A stretch of 64,000 bases of DNA. Source: Methylocystaceae bacterium. Its GTDB lineage: Bacteria > Pseudomonadota > Alphaproteobacteria > Rhizobiales > Beijerinckiaceae. The stretch covers positions 26,915 to 90,914 of the forward strand of contig BJGJ01000002.1 of NCBI GenBank assembly GCA_014190435.1. The letters run 5' to 3'. The notes under the pieces were generated by a model. It was not told the DNA's origin. It saw nothing but the letters and a program-made list of their open reading frames with translations, and searched no databases. Positions 22,735 through 34,747 of this stretch are shown here, one piece after another. The position numbers and the translations under genes were made by a program. Numbering within the stretch: the first letter of the stretch is position 1; every line of letters starts with the position of its first letter.

Positions 22735-23174
22735 CGCGCCGACTGTCCATCTTTGTGTTTGCGGGGTTCCCGAGATCCCTTGCGGCTCTTGAGCCGCGTG
22801 AAACTCTCGGTCATGTGAAATATCAAATCAGCAAAAGAGGCGGTGAGGGCCTCGCGCCGAGCAATGATTACGTAGTCCTGTCCGGGCAGCGCGCCAAGGC
22901 GCCCCCCAGCACGGAGCGCTTCTTTTAATCTGCGCCGAATGCGATTGCGGCCAACCGCTCCTGAGACTTTCTTCGTGACTGTAATGCCGAAACGGGGAGA
23001 GATTTTGGGAGGTGGGACAGAGGCGTCGGGCGTTTGCGGAACAGCTTGAACAGAAAAAACAGGCGCATTGAACCTTAGTCCAAGTTTTGACGCGCGAATA
23101 AAATCTCGCCTATGGCGAAGCCGTTCGGGCTTGCCGTTTGGATGGATTTGTTTGGCAGGGGCGTCCGTCGTCAT
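22731..23174 (-). CDS. rnpA: Ribonuclease P protein component (ORF open to 23270; probable start 23174)
   Basis: [12 protein letters not shown]...[27 protein letters not shown]; between yidC and rpmH. Confidence 0.95.
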   Translation of the reverse strand: MTTDAPAKQIHPNGKPERLRHRRDFIRASKLGLRFNAPVFSVQAVPQTPDASVPPPKISPRFGITVTKKVSGAVGRNRIRRRLKEALRAGGRLGALPGQDYVIIARREALTASFADLIFHMTESFTRLKSRKGSREPRKHKDGQSAR

Positions 23175-23211
23175 CGTGCCGTCCGCCGTCGTCACCGCTA
23201 GATTTGATGCG

Positions 23212-23346
23212 TTAGGCTGAGAGACGTTTACGACCGCGCGCGCGGCGGGCGGCAATGATCTTGCGCCCACCGACCGTCGCCATACGAGAGCGAAAGCCGT
23301 GTCGACGCTTGCGCACGATTTTGCTGGGTTGATAAGTCCGTTTCAC
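23212..23346 (-). CDS. rpmH: 50S ribosomal protein L34 (GTG start, not in ORF track)
   Basis: Reverse complement translates to (V/M)[43 protein letters not shown]. Confidence 0.95.
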   Translation of the reverse strand: MKRTYQPSKIVRKRRHGFRSRMATVGGRKIIAARRARGRKRLSA

Positions 23347-23829
23347 CGATCTTCTCCGCAGGCGGCGAGCCGCCTCATCCGTTATTGCGTCTCGGGGACT
23401 TCCCTGAGAAGCTATTGATTTAAAATGCTTTTCTCTTACGTTACCCGGAACGCTCGAAAAGCGCCTGTTAGTCGGTCGCTAGGAAAATGACACCGAATTT
23501 ACGCCGCCTCGATCTAAGGCGTCAAAATCCTTATTGACGACATCTGCAAAATAAATGTCGCCGCCCCTCTCGGAGCGACGCTGCGGGAGGCATATAGGAG
23601 AAAGCCTTCGCGCAAGTCAATGTCAAAGCCTTTTGGGGCGCCGGCCGTCTAAACAGAGCTTTGCTGATTTTAAAGAATTTTTTCGCAATATTTTCTTCCG
23701 TCATTAACATCAAAACGGGTAAACAGATAATAAGTCGTGATTCGCCCTTTGCAGTTGCGCAGTTTTCCTTCGTAGCGTTTCGAGTCCTGCGCCCCTTCGG
23801 TTCAACCGCCTTGGGGCGGTGAGGCTTTA

Positions 23830-23837
23830 TTAACCAT
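23830..23837 (+). promoter_or_regulatory. TTAACCAT CtrA-type half site upstream of ctrA
   Basis: TTAACCAT read directly, ~125 bp 5' of the ctrA start; single half site only. Confidence 0.25.
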
Positions 23838-23961
23838 TTTCGCTTACTTTTTGTTGTGAGTTTAGCACAGGTCGCGGGACCGGAGAGGCCGAGCAAGGAT
23901 CGATGCAGCCGCGTGCGCGGGGCTTTCAATCATTGCGAACGGAGCTTGGTGGAGAACCAAT

Positions 23962-24663
23962 ATGCGCGTTTTATTGATTGAGGATGACAGCGCAACTGCT
24001 CAAAGCATCGAGCTCATGCTCAATTCCGAGAATTTTAACGTCTACACGACGGATCTCGGAGAGGAAGGCGTCGATTTAGGTAAATTATACGATTACGACA
24101 TCATTCTCTTGGATTTAAATTTACCAGATATGTCTGGCTATGAAGTATTGCGTCATTTACGCGTCGCTAAGGTTAAAACGCCTATCCTTATTCTTTCAGG
24201 CATGGCTGGGATCGAAGATAAGGTGAAGGGTCTTGGCTTTGGCGCCGACGATTATCTCACTAAGCCTTTCCACAAGGATGAACTCGTCGCGCGGATCCAG
24301 GCCATCGTTCGGCGTTCTAAAGGGCATGCGCAATCAGTAATCGCTACGGGCGAATTGATAGTTAATCTTGATCAAAAAACTGTTGAGGTGAGCGGCGCGC
24401 GTGTTCATTTAACAGGTAAAGAATATCAAATGCTCGAACTTCTCTCTTTGCGCAAAGGCACGACTTTGACCAAAGAAATGTTTCTAAATCATCTCTATGG
24501 TGGTATGGATGAGCCTGAATTAAAGATCATTGATGTTTTCATCTGCAAGCTTCGCAAAAAGCTCGCAAATGCGAGTGAAGGTCGAAATTATATTGAAACC
24601 GTTTGGGGCCGAGGCTATGTGCTGAGGGAACCGAGTGAAGCAGATGAGCGGATCACAGCTTAA
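23962..24663 (+). CDS. ctrA: Cell-cycle response regulator CtrA
   Basis: [23 protein letters not shown]...[47 protein letters not shown]; OmpR-type DNA-binding domain. Confidence 0.97.
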   Translation: MRVLLIEDDSATAQSIELMLNSENFNVYTTDLGEEGVDLGKLYDYDIILLDLNLPDMSGYEVLRHLRVAKVKTPILILSGMAGIEDKVKGLGFGADDYLTKPFHKDELVARIQAIVRRSKGHAQSVIATGELIVNLDQKTVEVSGARVHLTGKEYQMLELLSLRKGTTLTKEMFLNHLYGGMDEPELKIIDVFICKLRKKLANASEGRNYIETVWGRGYVLREPSEADERITA

Positions 24664-24727
24664 GTTTTGCGCTAAAGCATAAACGCAGCAGCATTAGCTT
24701 CTTTAATATTCTAGGCGCGATAAATAA

Positions 24728-24760
24728 GCCCTAACAGCGCAGCCGTTAGGGCATTATTTT
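24728..24760. terminator. Terminator between convergent ctrA and chpT
   Basis: GCCCTAAC-N9-GTTAGGGC followed by ATTATTTT. Confidence 0.8.
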
Positions 24761-24772
24761 AGAAAACTTTAA

Positions 24773-25489
24773 TTAAGCGACCGCGCTTTGCATTGGCGCG
24801 CTCTCGTTGGAAATCTCATCACTAAGGAGATGAATATTTCCTGGCGCTGCAACTGGGCGCGCTTCAAAAATAACAAGTTCGTTTTCACTCGCGACGCTGA
24901 GCTCTAATCCACAAGCCTTGGCTATAAGGCCGGTATAATAGGCCTGGATGGCTCTAGCATCGATGGTGCCTTCGTCCGTATCGCCTGACAGAAGCATTGA
25001 GACATTAGCGGCGAGTCGCGCATTAACGCCTTTTGCTTCGACTTTAAATCCGATTTTTTCGCCTTCTCCAACTGACGTTACTGAAATGACGCCTCCGCGG
25101 GGAATCGCGGTGTCAGCGAGTACGCATAAATTCAGTAATACTTTTACTTTATTTTTTGACATGAGCGCCCGGGGTACGCCCCAATTAAGTTGCGTGCGGT
25201 CGTCAGCAAGAAATTGGCGGGTCACCAATTCAGCGTCGCCGGTATCGATTGACGCTCCTTTCGATCCAGCAGCGCCAAACGCTAATCGACAAAATTGTAG
25301 TCGTGAGGAAGCTTCATTGGCGCTCGATTTGATGAGCGCTAGCGCATGGCCGCGCATTTCTGGATCTTTTTCTTCTTCCAATACCTCAAGGCCATTTACG
25401 ATCGCGCCCACAGGAGAAATGACATCATGGCAGACGCGGGAGGAAAGAAGCGCTGCAAGGTCGAGCGGATCAAGGTTGAATTGGGTCAT
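24773..25489 (-). CDS. chpT: Histidine phosphotransferase ChpT
   Basis: LDLAALLSSRVCHDVISPVGAIVNGLEVLEEE, ChpT signature. Confidence 0.93.
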   Translation of the reverse strand: MTQFNLDPLDLAALLSSRVCHDVISPVGAIVNGLEVLEEEKDPEMRGHALALIKSSANEASSRLQFCRLAFGAAGSKGASIDTGDAELVTRQFLADDRTQLNWGVPRALMSKNKVKVLLNLCVLADTAIPRGGVISVTSVGEGEKIGFKVEAKGVNARLAANVSMLLSGDTDEGTIDARAIQAYYTGLIAKACGLELSVASENELVIFEARPVAAPGNIHLLSDEISNESAPMQSAVA

Positions 25490-25705
25490 TGAATTTTTCC
25501 AAATATCGGCGCGCGCAAAGGCGCATTAGTGAAATTGAGAAACGCGGTTTCGACATTACGCACAAATCCTTAAACTTTATGCGCGAATCACACAAAACTG
25601 ACAGCTTGAAGAGTAGTCGTGAGTCAAAAGTTTGCAAAGCTTGTAAAACTTGCGCCTAAACAACTGATGAAGACCTAAAGAATAATCGACCTGGGAGCGC
25701 GCTGC

Positions 25706-26536
25706 TTGCTTAACGCCGATCAAGAAAGAGACGCTATGGCTGTTCGTTTTGCTCAGCTTGCCGCAGCAGCGGGACAAATCGCCTTAGACCTCCTGTCTCG
25801 GTCTGAGATTATTTCTCGTGAGAAGATTGATCGATCTCCCGTAACAGAGGCGGATGAGCGCATCGAGGCGTTTCTGATTAATGAACTGGCTAGGCTGCTG
25901 CCTGGGGTCCCTGTCATTGCTGAGGAGGCAATGTCTAGAGGCGAGGCGGTGGGGACGGGCGATGCTTTTCTCCTAATTGACCCGATAGACGGCACCAGAG
26001 AGTTTGTTGCAAAAAGTAGCGAATTTACAATCAATATCGCGCTCATCGAGCAGAAGCGTCCCATCACCGGGGTAATTTTCGCCCCGAAAAAATCACGCAT
26101 ATGGTTTGCGGGCGCGACAGCCTATGCTGTTGACGCCAGTGCCGGCGTCGCATTAGCGCCAGCTGATAACTGGCGTCGCTTAAGCGTTGGGTTAGAGATC
26201 CCAGAAAGGCTTCATGCGCTCGTTTCAAAGTCGCATATGGATGAAGAAACGCTCCGTTATTTATCTCAATTTAGAAATTTAGAGGTCTGCCCCCTCGGGT
26301 CCTCTTTGAAGTTTTGTCTCTTAGCGGAAGGATACGGTGATTTTTATCCGCGATTCGGCCCGACGATGGAATGGGATACGGCGGCGGGCGATGCGATTTT
26401 GCGGGCAGCTGGAGGCGTGGTCCTGGATAGTGAGGGTTCGCCATTGGTCTATGGCAAATCAGAAAAATTTTATCGTAACGGAGCGTTTGTTGCTTGGCGT
26501 AATCCTCTAATGTTCCAAACAGCAACGTTTTCTTAA
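25706..26536 (+). CDS. cysQ: 3'(2'),5'-bisphosphate nucleotidase CysQ
   Basis: IDPIDGTREFVAKSSEFTINIALIE, inositol monophosphatase family. Confidence 0.92.
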   Translation: MLNADQERDAMAVRFAQLAAAAGQIALDLLSRSEIISREKIDRSPVTEADERIEAFLINELARLLPGVPVIAEEAMSRGEAVGTGDAFLLIDPIDGTREFVAKSSEFTINIALIEQKRPITGVIFAPKKSRIWFAGATAYAVDASAGVALAPADNWRRLSVGLEIPERLHALVSKSHMDEETLRYLSQFRNLEVCPLGSSLKFCLLAEGYGDFYPRFGPTMEWDTAAGDAILRAAGGVVLDSEGSPLVYGKSEKFYRNGAFVAWRNPLMFQTATFS

Positions 26537-26600
26537 CAGGCTTGAGCGAGGTTGACGTATCCATGTCTCACTAGGGCATGGCGGAGTTGCGTTCGGGTAT

Positions 26601-27242
26601 GTGCGCTCTCAGGGTGCCAGCGGAGTAGCCATAATGTACTTGCCTAAGTCCAAACCTGTCTCACCCCTTCATTCGCGTCGTGAAATATTTAGTTTAGCTG
26701 CTGGGGCGGCATGCATGAGCCTCGCGCCTCTGACACGCGCCCTTGCGGATGTGCGTCCTGAATCTTTCACCAGTGAAGAGATTGTCGATAATGGCCATCG
26801 TTTTTTTGGCTCGGTTGCGCGCGGTCTAGCTGACGGCCTAGAAAGCGCTAATAAACGCTGGGGTAAACCGAACGCCTATATTTTGGGACAAGAAGGCGGT
26901 GCCGCTTTTGTCGGTGGGCTACGTTATGGCGAAGGCAAAATGTATACCCGCAATGCTGGACAGCGGCCCGTTTTTTGGCAAGGCCCCTCGATCGGTCTAG
27001 ACGCGGGCCTTGATGGCGACCGCACGATGATGCTTGTTTATAATTTGCCAGAGGTTCAGAGCATCTATCGACGTTTTTCAGGCGTAAATGGCTCCGCTTA
27101 CCTTGTCGGCGGAATGGGCTTTACGGCTCTGAACAATCAAGAGGTGATTGTTATCCCGGTGCGGGCAGGGGTTGGGGCGCGTTTGGGTCTGAACCTTGGT
27201 TACTTGAAGTTTACGCAAAACTCGACATGGAACCCCTTCTAA
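26601..27242 (+). CDS. DUF1134 family protein
   Basis: SFTSEEIVDNGHRFFGSVARGLA...GLNLGYLKFT, characteristic alphaproteobacterial DUF1134. Confidence 0.88.
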   Translation: MRSQGASGVAIMYLPKSKPVSPLHSRREIFSLAAGAACMSLAPLTRALADVRPESFTSEEIVDNGHRFFGSVARGLADGLESANKRWGKPNAYILGQEGGAAFVGGLRYGEGKMYTRNAGQRPVFWQGPSIGLDAGLDGDRTMMLVYNLPEVQSIYRRFSGVNGSAYLVGGMGFTALNNQEVIVIPVRAGVGARLGLNLGYLKFTQNSTWNPF

Positions 27243-27337
27243 GCGCTAAAAAAGCGTGCGCTAGAGCTGACGAAGCTTCTTCTTAGTTTTGATTTTACTT
27301 AGCAATCATGGCACTGTCGCTGCTGTATTAACATGCG

Positions 27338-27946
27338 ATGGCGCGAACGCGCCTGGGGTTTCGCGCAGTGATTGAACAAGCGATGTATTTTGCGCTCGGC
27401 TTTTTGATTGCCGGGCTAGTCTTTCTAATGCTGTTGCCGGCCTTCTGGCGGCGTGCCATGCGCCTGTCGATGCGAAGATTGCAAATGCTTGCCCCGATGT
27501 CGATGGATGAAGTTACGGCGGAGCGAGATCTGTTGCGCGCAGAATTTGCCGCGCGCGAGTATCGAATGGAGCAGGATATGGAGGCTTTAAAGCTCTCCAA
27601 GGCTCAAGATCTTGCGGCAGTGGGCAGACATGCGGCGCGGGTAGCGGACTCAGAGCGCTTATTACGCGAAGCAGCCGACGCGCATCGCGATATGCAAGCT
27701 CAGCTCCGCGAAGCGCAGAAAATTGCCGCTGAACGCACTGAATTACTTAATTCGACAGAATTAGCGCTGCATGAAATGACGTTACGGACTACTCAAAATT
27801 TACAACGTCAACGCCTGTCTCAGGGTCAGGAAAATGGCGCAGCTGGGTCGGCTGTTGCTGAAACAGAGGTCGCAGCTTTGCGGGAAGCAATTGTAGATTT
27901 TGGCGATCGTGTCGCGCAATTAACGCAACCAGAAGAAAAGCGGTAG
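27338..27946 (+). CDS. Hypothetical membrane-anchored coiled-coil protein
   Basis: N-terminal TM (ALGFLIAGLVFLMLLPAFW) then long Glu/Ala-rich helix. Confidence 0.7.
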   Translation: MARTRLGFRAVIEQAMYFALGFLIAGLVFLMLLPAFWRRAMRLSMRRLQMLAPMSMDEVTAERDLLRAEFAAREYRMEQDMEALKLSKAQDLAAVGRHAARVADSERLLREAADAHRDMQAQLREAQKIAAERTELLNSTELALHEMTLRTTQNLQRQRLSQGQENGAAGSAVAETEVAALREAIVDFGDRVAQLTQPEEKR

Positions 27947-28019
27947 GCTTTTCTTCAAGTTTTAAAAACTAAACCGCTTCGTCGTGATGATTGCGGCGAC
28001 TATTAAAGGGTAAGGCGAC

Positions 28020-28307
28020 GTGCTTTTTGTTGCAACATGCATTGATAAGCCTTCTCATGTTGATCTGCGCATGTCGACGCGGTCGGCTCATCTTGCCTTC
28101 CTAAAAAGTTTTGAAAATCAGGTGAAACTCGGAGGACCGTTACTTGGCGCGGATGGTCAAACTCCAATCGGTTCCCTACTGATTATTGAGAGTGAAGATG
28201 AAATTTCTGCTCGCATAATGCTTGCGCAAGATCCATACGCTCAAGTCGGATTATTTGAACGCGTCGAACTCTTCCCTTGGAAGCGCGTGGTTGGAGCGGA
28301 TCTCTAA
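28020..28307 (+). CDS. YciI family protein
   Basis: MLFVATCIDKPSHVDLRMSTRSAHLAFL...DPYAQVGLFERVELFPWKRV. Confidence 0.9.
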   Translation: MLFVATCIDKPSHVDLRMSTRSAHLAFLKSFENQVKLGGPLLGADGQTPIGSLLIIESEDEISARIMLAQDPYAQVGLFERVELFPWKRVVGADL

Positions 28308-28726
28308 TGGCCTATTGGCTATTTAAAAGCGAACCCTCTACCTGGTCATGGGACCAGCAAATCGCTTCTGGCGCGAAGGGAACTTTTTGGAATGGGGTGC
28401 GCAATCACCTCGCTAAGAAGCATCTTATGGCGATGAAGAAAGGTGAGCGCGGTTTTTTTTATCATTCCAATGACGAGCGGGCGATTGTTGGAATCGTTGA
28501 GGTCATTAGGCCCTATTATCCAGATCATACTGATGAGTCCGGTAAGTTTGGCATGGTCGACGTCAAGGCGATTAAGCCCCTAACCCGACCGATTTCTCTT
28601 GTGGAGATTAAGGCGGAGAGGGCTTTGGCTGATATGGTTTTGGTCAATAATTCGCGGTTGTCCGTGCAGCCTGTTTTGGAAGCGGAGTGGCGTTTAATTT
28701 TAACTCTTGCAGGTATGAAGCCTTGA
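28307..28726 (+). CDS. EVE domain-containing protein (ORF opens at 28277)
   Basis: MAYWLFKSEPSTWSWDQQ...WNGVRNHLAKKHLMAMKKGERGFFYHS. Confidence 0.92.
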   Translation: MAYWLFKSEPSTWSWDQQIASGAKGTFWNGVRNHLAKKHLMAMKKGERGFFYHSNDERAIVGIVEVIRPYYPDHTDESGKFGMVDVKAIKPLTRPISLVEIKAERALADMVLVNNSRLSVQPVLEAEWRLILTLAGMKP

Positions 28727-28727
28727 T

Positions 28728-30575
28728 CTAGCCGCCTTTGTTCCCAGGCTTTTCTCCAGCTAGCTCAGGTTTTTCGTCTAGGCCATTTTGAATCTTGCCC
28801 AGTATTTTTGCTAGATCCTCAGGCTCAGGTTTTAAGTCGCGCGCATGGTTCCACTGAAACTGCGCTTCAAGTTTGCGGCCTACCCGCCAATAGGCGTCGC
28901 CAAGATGGTCATTGATCACGGGATCTGAGGGCTTGAGGTCAATTGCTTTTTCAAGTTCGCGCACTGCGTCATCATACCGTCCGAGTCGGTAATATGCCCA
29001 GCCAAGACTATCGACGACATAGCCGTCGCGTTGTCTTAGTTCTACAGCGCGACGGAGCATCTTAAAGGCATCATCGAGATTGGCGCCCTGATCTACCCAG
29101 CTATAGCCAAGGTAGTTCAGGACGAGCGGCTGGTCTGGATTGAGCTCGAGCGCTTTTTTAAGATCGGCTTCGGCTTGAGGCCATTGCTTGCGTCGCTCAT
29201 TGGCGATGCCGCGGTAATAATATAAAAGCCACTGTCCCTTATCAGCTCTTGTTTGAAGATCCAGTACGCGTGTGTACGTCGCAACAGCTTCGTCAAATAA
29301 TTTTCTAGAGCGTTGAATGTTGCCAAGCGCCGTAAGCGCCTCTTCATTTTTTGGATTGGCGGCGACAACAGCAGAGAGATGTTCTGTTGCTTCTTTTGAT
29401 TTTCCGAGCGTCTCGAGCAAAAGAGCGGATTGCACATCCGCATTGACGCGGAGCGCATTATCTCGAGGTACGCTGTTATACAGATCAATGGCGGCTTCGC
29501 TTTGTTTCATGCGTTCATACACATCGCCGAGTGTGACGATAGTGAGCGCGTTTTCAGGCGCCAGATACAAGGAAAGCCGCAAGTAAACGAGTGAGGCGAG
29601 TTCATCCCCTTGGCGACCGCCTAGGGCTCCAAGCCCATACAGCGCTTCTCCCGCCCCATCTTCGGCGTTTTTAACAAAGGGCGTTAGTGATTTACCCGAC
29701 TGAATATCTGAAATCGTGGCGGCGATGATGGGATGGTTTGGAACAACGTCGTCAAAATCTTTGAAAATTTTAAGCGCTTCTTCGCGGCGTCCGTGAGAGG
29801 CAAGAAAACGTCCGTAGGCGTCTACAACGCGAAGCGTGTTGCGTTCTGCATTATAGGCCGATTTAAAACGCCGCTCTGCTTCGGCGGCGTCGCCGCCGAG
29901 ATCGGCTATCAAGGCGCCGTGGTAATCCCGAAAAACGATAAAGGCGTCATCTTTGAGCGTATCAAGCGCTTCGAGTGCGTGGCGGGTATCCTTGGCGCCT
30001 GCATAGCTCCAGGCCGTCAATAAAATCGACGTGATATCACGGCGACGATCGCCGCCACCTTTATTAAATTCTGCGCGTGCAGCGGGATAGCGATGATTTT
30101 TTAAGTGATCAACGCCGATCGTCAGACGGGCGAGGCCGTTTGTTCGGTCGTGAGATAAGACGCGACCGGCTAGAGGAACGGCTTCTTCAATTGCCCCGTT
30201 TGCGAGTGTGGAGACAAAGGCGCGGTCGATTAAATCATTATTTTTAGGGTCTTCGCGTAAAGCTTCACGAAAAAAAGTAGAAGCCGCGAGCGTATCGCGT
30301 TCGGCCCCAGCGACGATTGCGGCAAGATAATTGCCCGATAGGCTGGCACCAACTTCGAAGGGGCGCGGCACAGCAAGCGCGTCTGCTGTGTCCGCATAGC
30401 TCATTGTCGTTGTTGAAACGAGGGTGAGGGCTGAGGCAAGAATAAGTCTAGCACATAATTTATTTGCGCGACGACTCGAAAAAAAAGCTGTCTGAGGGGC
30501 GGTATAAGGCACAGGGGCTATCCTGATAGGCTTTAGCGAGAAGCGCTGCGCGCCAAAGCAAGAAAAAGGGGCCAA
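28728..30575 (-). CDS. Tetratricopeptide repeat protein
   Basis: 615 aa, multiple TPR units (e.g. LVLNYLGYSWVDQGANLDDAFKMLRRAVEL). Confidence 0.92.
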   Translation of the reverse strand: MAPFSCFGAQRFSLKPIRIAPVPYTAPQTAFFSSRRANKLCARLILASALTLVSTTTMSYADTADALAVPRPFEVGASLSGNYLAAIVAGAERDTLAASTFFREALREDPKNNDLIDRAFVSTLANGAIEEAVPLAGRVLSHDRTNGLARLTIGVDHLKNHRYPAARAEFNKGGGDRRRDITSILLTAWSYAGAKDTRHALEALDTLKDDAFIVFRDYHGALIADLGGDAAEAERRFKSAYNAERNTLRVVDAYGRFLASHGRREEALKIFKDFDDVVPNHPIIAATISDIQSGKSLTPFVKNAEDGAGEALYGLGALGGRQGDELASLVYLRLSLYLAPENALTIVTLGDVYERMKQSEAAIDLYNSVPRDNALRVNADVQSALLLETLGKSKEATEHLSAVVAANPKNEEALTALGNIQRSRKLFDEAVATYTRVLDLQTRADKGQWLLYYYRGIANERRKQWPQAEADLKKALELNPDQPLVLNYLGYSWVDQGANLDDAFKMLRRAVELRQRDGYVVDSLGWAYYRLGRYDDAVRELEKAIDLKPSDPVINDHLGDAYWRVGRKLEAQFQWNHARDLKPEPEDLAKILGKIQNGLDEKPELAGEKPGNKGG

Positions 30576-30670
30576 AGCAAGTCAATGTCAGATGAAAGTG
30601 GCCGTTTTGCGCCAAGCGCGATAGATCGATCAAGCGGCGAGCGCGATGAGCAAATCGCCGCCTGAATAAA

Positions 30671-31867
30671 TTAAGCTGCTTTAATCGCGCCAACAATCTT
30701 TTGCGCGGCGTCATCTAGATCATCGGCAGAGATAACGTTAAGTCCAGATTGCGAGATGATCTTTTTGCCCAGGTCAACATTGGTTCCTTCAAGCCGCACA
30801 ACGAGCGGCACTTTGAGGCCGACTTCTTTGACTGCCGCGATGACGCCTTCTGCGATGGTATCGCAACGCATGATACCGCCAAAAATGTTTACCAATATGC
30901 CTTTTACATTTGGGTCGGCGGTGATGATTTTAAACGCCGCCGTTACCTTTTCAGTTGTTGCGCCGCCGCCGACATCGAGGAAGTTTGCTGGAAAGGCTCC
31001 GTATAATTTTATGATGTCCATCGTCGCCATCGCTAGGCCGGCTCCGTTGACCATGCAGCCAATGTTTCCATCGAGCGAAATATAAGCCAGATCATGCTTT
31101 GAGGCTTCGATTTCTTTTTCGTCCTCTTCCGTTATGTCTCTTAATTCAAAAATATCGGGGTGGCGGTAGAGAGAATTGCCTTCAAAGGCCATCTTGGCGT
31201 CGAGACAGCGCAGCTTGCCGTCTTTGGTCGTAATTAGAGGATTTACCTCTAGGAGCTCCATGTCCTTTTCAGTAAAGGCTTTGTAGAGCTTTTGCGCCAA
31301 ATCCCCAGCTTGTTTAGCGAGATCTCCAGTCAGACCGAGCGTGTCGGCGATCCTCCGGCCGTGATGCGGTAAAAGCCCAGTTGCAGGATCAACTGAAAAA
31401 GTCACGATCTTTTCAGGCGTATCATGCGCGACCTTTTCAATGTCCATGCCGCCTTCCGTTGACACAACAAAAGAAATTCGTGAAGTCGCGCGATCAATCA
31501 GCATCGATAGATAAAACTCTTTATCGATGTCGGCTCCGTCTTCGATATAAAGTCTATTGACTTGTTTGCCGGCATCGCCCGTTTGTTGCGTAACGAGCGT
31601 GGCACCGAACATTTGCTGAGCGTATGTTTCCGCTTCCTCAATCGATTTTGCGATGCGGACCCCGCCCTTATCTCCAGCAGATGCTTCTTTGAATTTACCC
31701 TTTCCGCGCCCGCCAGCGTGGATTTGCGCTTTTACGACATAAACCGGTCCAGGCAATTTTTTTGCAGCCGCTACCGCCTCCTCCGCTTTGAGGACTGGGA
31801 AGCCCTGAGCAACGGGAGCGCCGAAGTCGCGCAAAATAGCTTTGGCCTGATACTCGTGAATATTCAT
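30671..31867 (-). CDS. sucC: Succinyl-CoA ligase (ADP-forming) subunit beta
   Basis: [19 protein letters not shown]..., [25 protein letters not shown]. Confidence 0.96.
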   Translation of the reverse strand: MNIHEYQAKAILRDFGAPVAQGFPVLKAEEAVAAAKKLPGPVYVVKAQIHAGGRGKGKFKEASAGDKGGVRIAKSIEEAETYAQQMFGATLVTQQTGDAGKQVNRLYIEDGADIDKEFYLSMLIDRATSRISFVVSTEGGMDIEKVAHDTPEKIVTFSVDPATGLLPHHGRRIADTLGLTGDLAKQAGDLAQKLYKAFTEKDMELLEVNPLITTKDGKLRCLDAKMAFEGNSLYRHPDIFELRDITEEDEKEIEASKHDLAYISLDGNIGCMVNGAGLAMATMDIIKLYGAFPANFLDVGGGATTEKVTAAFKIITADPNVKGILVNIFGGIMRCDTIAEGVIAAVKEVGLKVPLVVRLEGTNVDLGKKIISQSGLNVISADDLDDAAQKIVGAIKAA

Positions 31868-32138
31868 CGTGAAACTCTCCTAGCCTAATGAGGGCGGAAA
31901 ATATCCGTTGGAGGGGAAATTATCCTGGCTAAAGGGCATGAGCAGGGCCGCCCCGTCAAGTTGTTCGAGGGCCGCAGGAGTTCGATCGGCGGGTGATTGT
32001 AATTGCCCGCGATGTGTTGACTCATAACGAAATTGAGCTTCACCCGAAAACAGCGGGTGCAGGAGGCGGCTGCTCAAAAGTCTTTTTATAAACAATAGTT
32101 TAATAGATCGTTGCTGCTACGATCTATGAGAGGAGAGA

Positions 32139-33128
<990 letters not shown>

Positions 33129-33652
33129 TTAACCTGCTACCGCGCTTTTGAGCGGGAGGGAAGACGCAACGGCAGCTTTTTCTCGCATCTTTCGCCGGCA
33201 ACTGCTCGCCGTGCTTGTATGAGCGCGCATTTCATCATCCAGCTTGATTGAAAGTGCACATTTATTTGGCGGTTATTTTAATATGAAATGATATGAATGA
33301 TCCAAAAAATTGGATGAGATGGGTGAGATACTTCTGCCGGTTTCCTCAAGCGGTTAAGTTAAGCCGCAAGCCATTTGGCCCTTCGACTGAAGTTTATGAG
33401 TAGTTGAAATATTTCAATAAAGTAGATTTTTAAACAAGTGGTCACATGGTAATTCGCTTTCCAAGCCAAGCTGCAAATCCGTCTTTTTTGGGAAAAATTG
33501 ATTTAGTGTCGTCGCTATAAGAAAAATGGATCCGCTAAGATTTGGCGCGTTATGGCTATGGGTTGATCTTTAAAGTTAGCCAATCGCACTGGACAGTTCC
33601 TAGAGCATTTGTTATTGGCGCCACATGTTTCGGCGGCTAGGAGCTGGCGGAC

Positions 33653-33728
<76 letters not shown>

Positions 33729-33730
33729 AT

Positions 33731-33755
33731 AAAATCAGTTTGTTGAACTGATTTT
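33731..33755 (+). terminator. Terminator after tRNA-Lys
   Basis: AAAATCAGTT-TGTTG-AACTGATTTT perfect hairpin 3 nt after the tRNA. Confidence 0.75.
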
Positions 33756-33868
33756 GGCGGTTGGGATACGACCCATATTCAAATATAAAATTCCATAAAA
33801 TCGATAAAATCTTTTGGGAATCGCGTCTTATTTTTGTTCAGTCGACGATCGCTGAACGTCGTGTCTAA

Positions 33869-33891
33869 AATCTCGATGAGTCATCGAGATT
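33869..33891. promoter_or_regulatory. 23-bp perfect palindrome AATCTCGATGA-G-TCATCGAGATT
   Basis: Read directly; ~120 bp upstream of the interrupted CDO-like gene. Confidence 0.45.
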
Positions 33892-34010
33892 CAAGTGACC
33901 TCATCAATTTATCATTGCTATTTTGATTAGTCATAGGCGCTGTGTTGATCAGCGCAGCTTACATAATTTTGACGGCGCGAAGTCCACAAACTGAAAAAAA
34001 GGAAATCTAA

Positions 34011-34577
34011 ATGGAACCTGAGCCCGTTTCTTTCAGACAGTTTGTGATGGAGATGTCATTATTAGTCGAGAATGCTGGAGGAGAGTCGGAAATCATTGAT
34101 CGGGGCAAGAAATTACTAAAAACACTTGTTTCAGATAACAGCTGGTTTTCAGATGTATTTATTCAACACAATTCTAAATCATACAGCCAGAATTTATTGT
34201 ATTTGGATCCTCAAGAGCGCTTCTCAATTATATGTTTTGTATGGTGACCGGGGCAGCAAACTCCAATCCACAATCACACGGTTTGGGGTCTGGTTGGAGT
34301 AATCAAAGGGGAAGAACGATGTGATGAATTTGAGGTCGCAGATGGTATCCCAGTCTACACTGGCCGCAGCCATAAAATGATAAAGGGTCAGGTCGATGCT
34401 GTTTCGCCAACCATTGGGGATTGGCACCGGGTGAGTAATCCAACAAATGATGTATCGATTAGCATCCATGTCTATGGAGCCAATATTGGTAAGGTTGTTA
34501 GAAGAAAAGTTGGCGTCAATCAGAATGTAGAAGACTTTATATCTGGTTATTCAAGTGAATGCGTCTTTAGGAGTTAA
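34011..34577 (+). pseudogene. Cysteine dioxygenase-like cupin gene interrupted by an in-frame TGA (34245-34247)
   Basis: Same frame on both sides: ...ERFSIICFVW*PGQQTPIHNHTVWGLVGVIKGEERCDEF...; PGQxTPIHNHTVWGL is a CDO-family metal-site motif. Confidence 0.75.
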
Positions 34578-34747
34578 AAATTAAGTTACGGCGGTTTAGC
34601 CATCGATGACTAGATATATTTGATGAGTCTTATCAATTGAGAGCAGCTAAGATAAGCGCAATATCCTATCGCCGGTTTTTAAAATTGACATTTATTATTT
34701 TTCTATACGGTCTAAAAGTTAAATGAACCAGAAAGACTGGATTTAAA

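Noticed and set aside
23531-23929. 132-aa minus-strand ORF upstream of ctrA
   Set aside because: Composition looks non-coding; region is the divergent promoter gap between rpmH and ctrA
34245-34247. In-frame TGA as a selenocysteine codon
   Set aside because: Expected residue is Gly (GGA), not Cys/Sec, and no convincing SECIS-like hairpin is visible directly downstream; nonsense mutation or sequencing error is simpler
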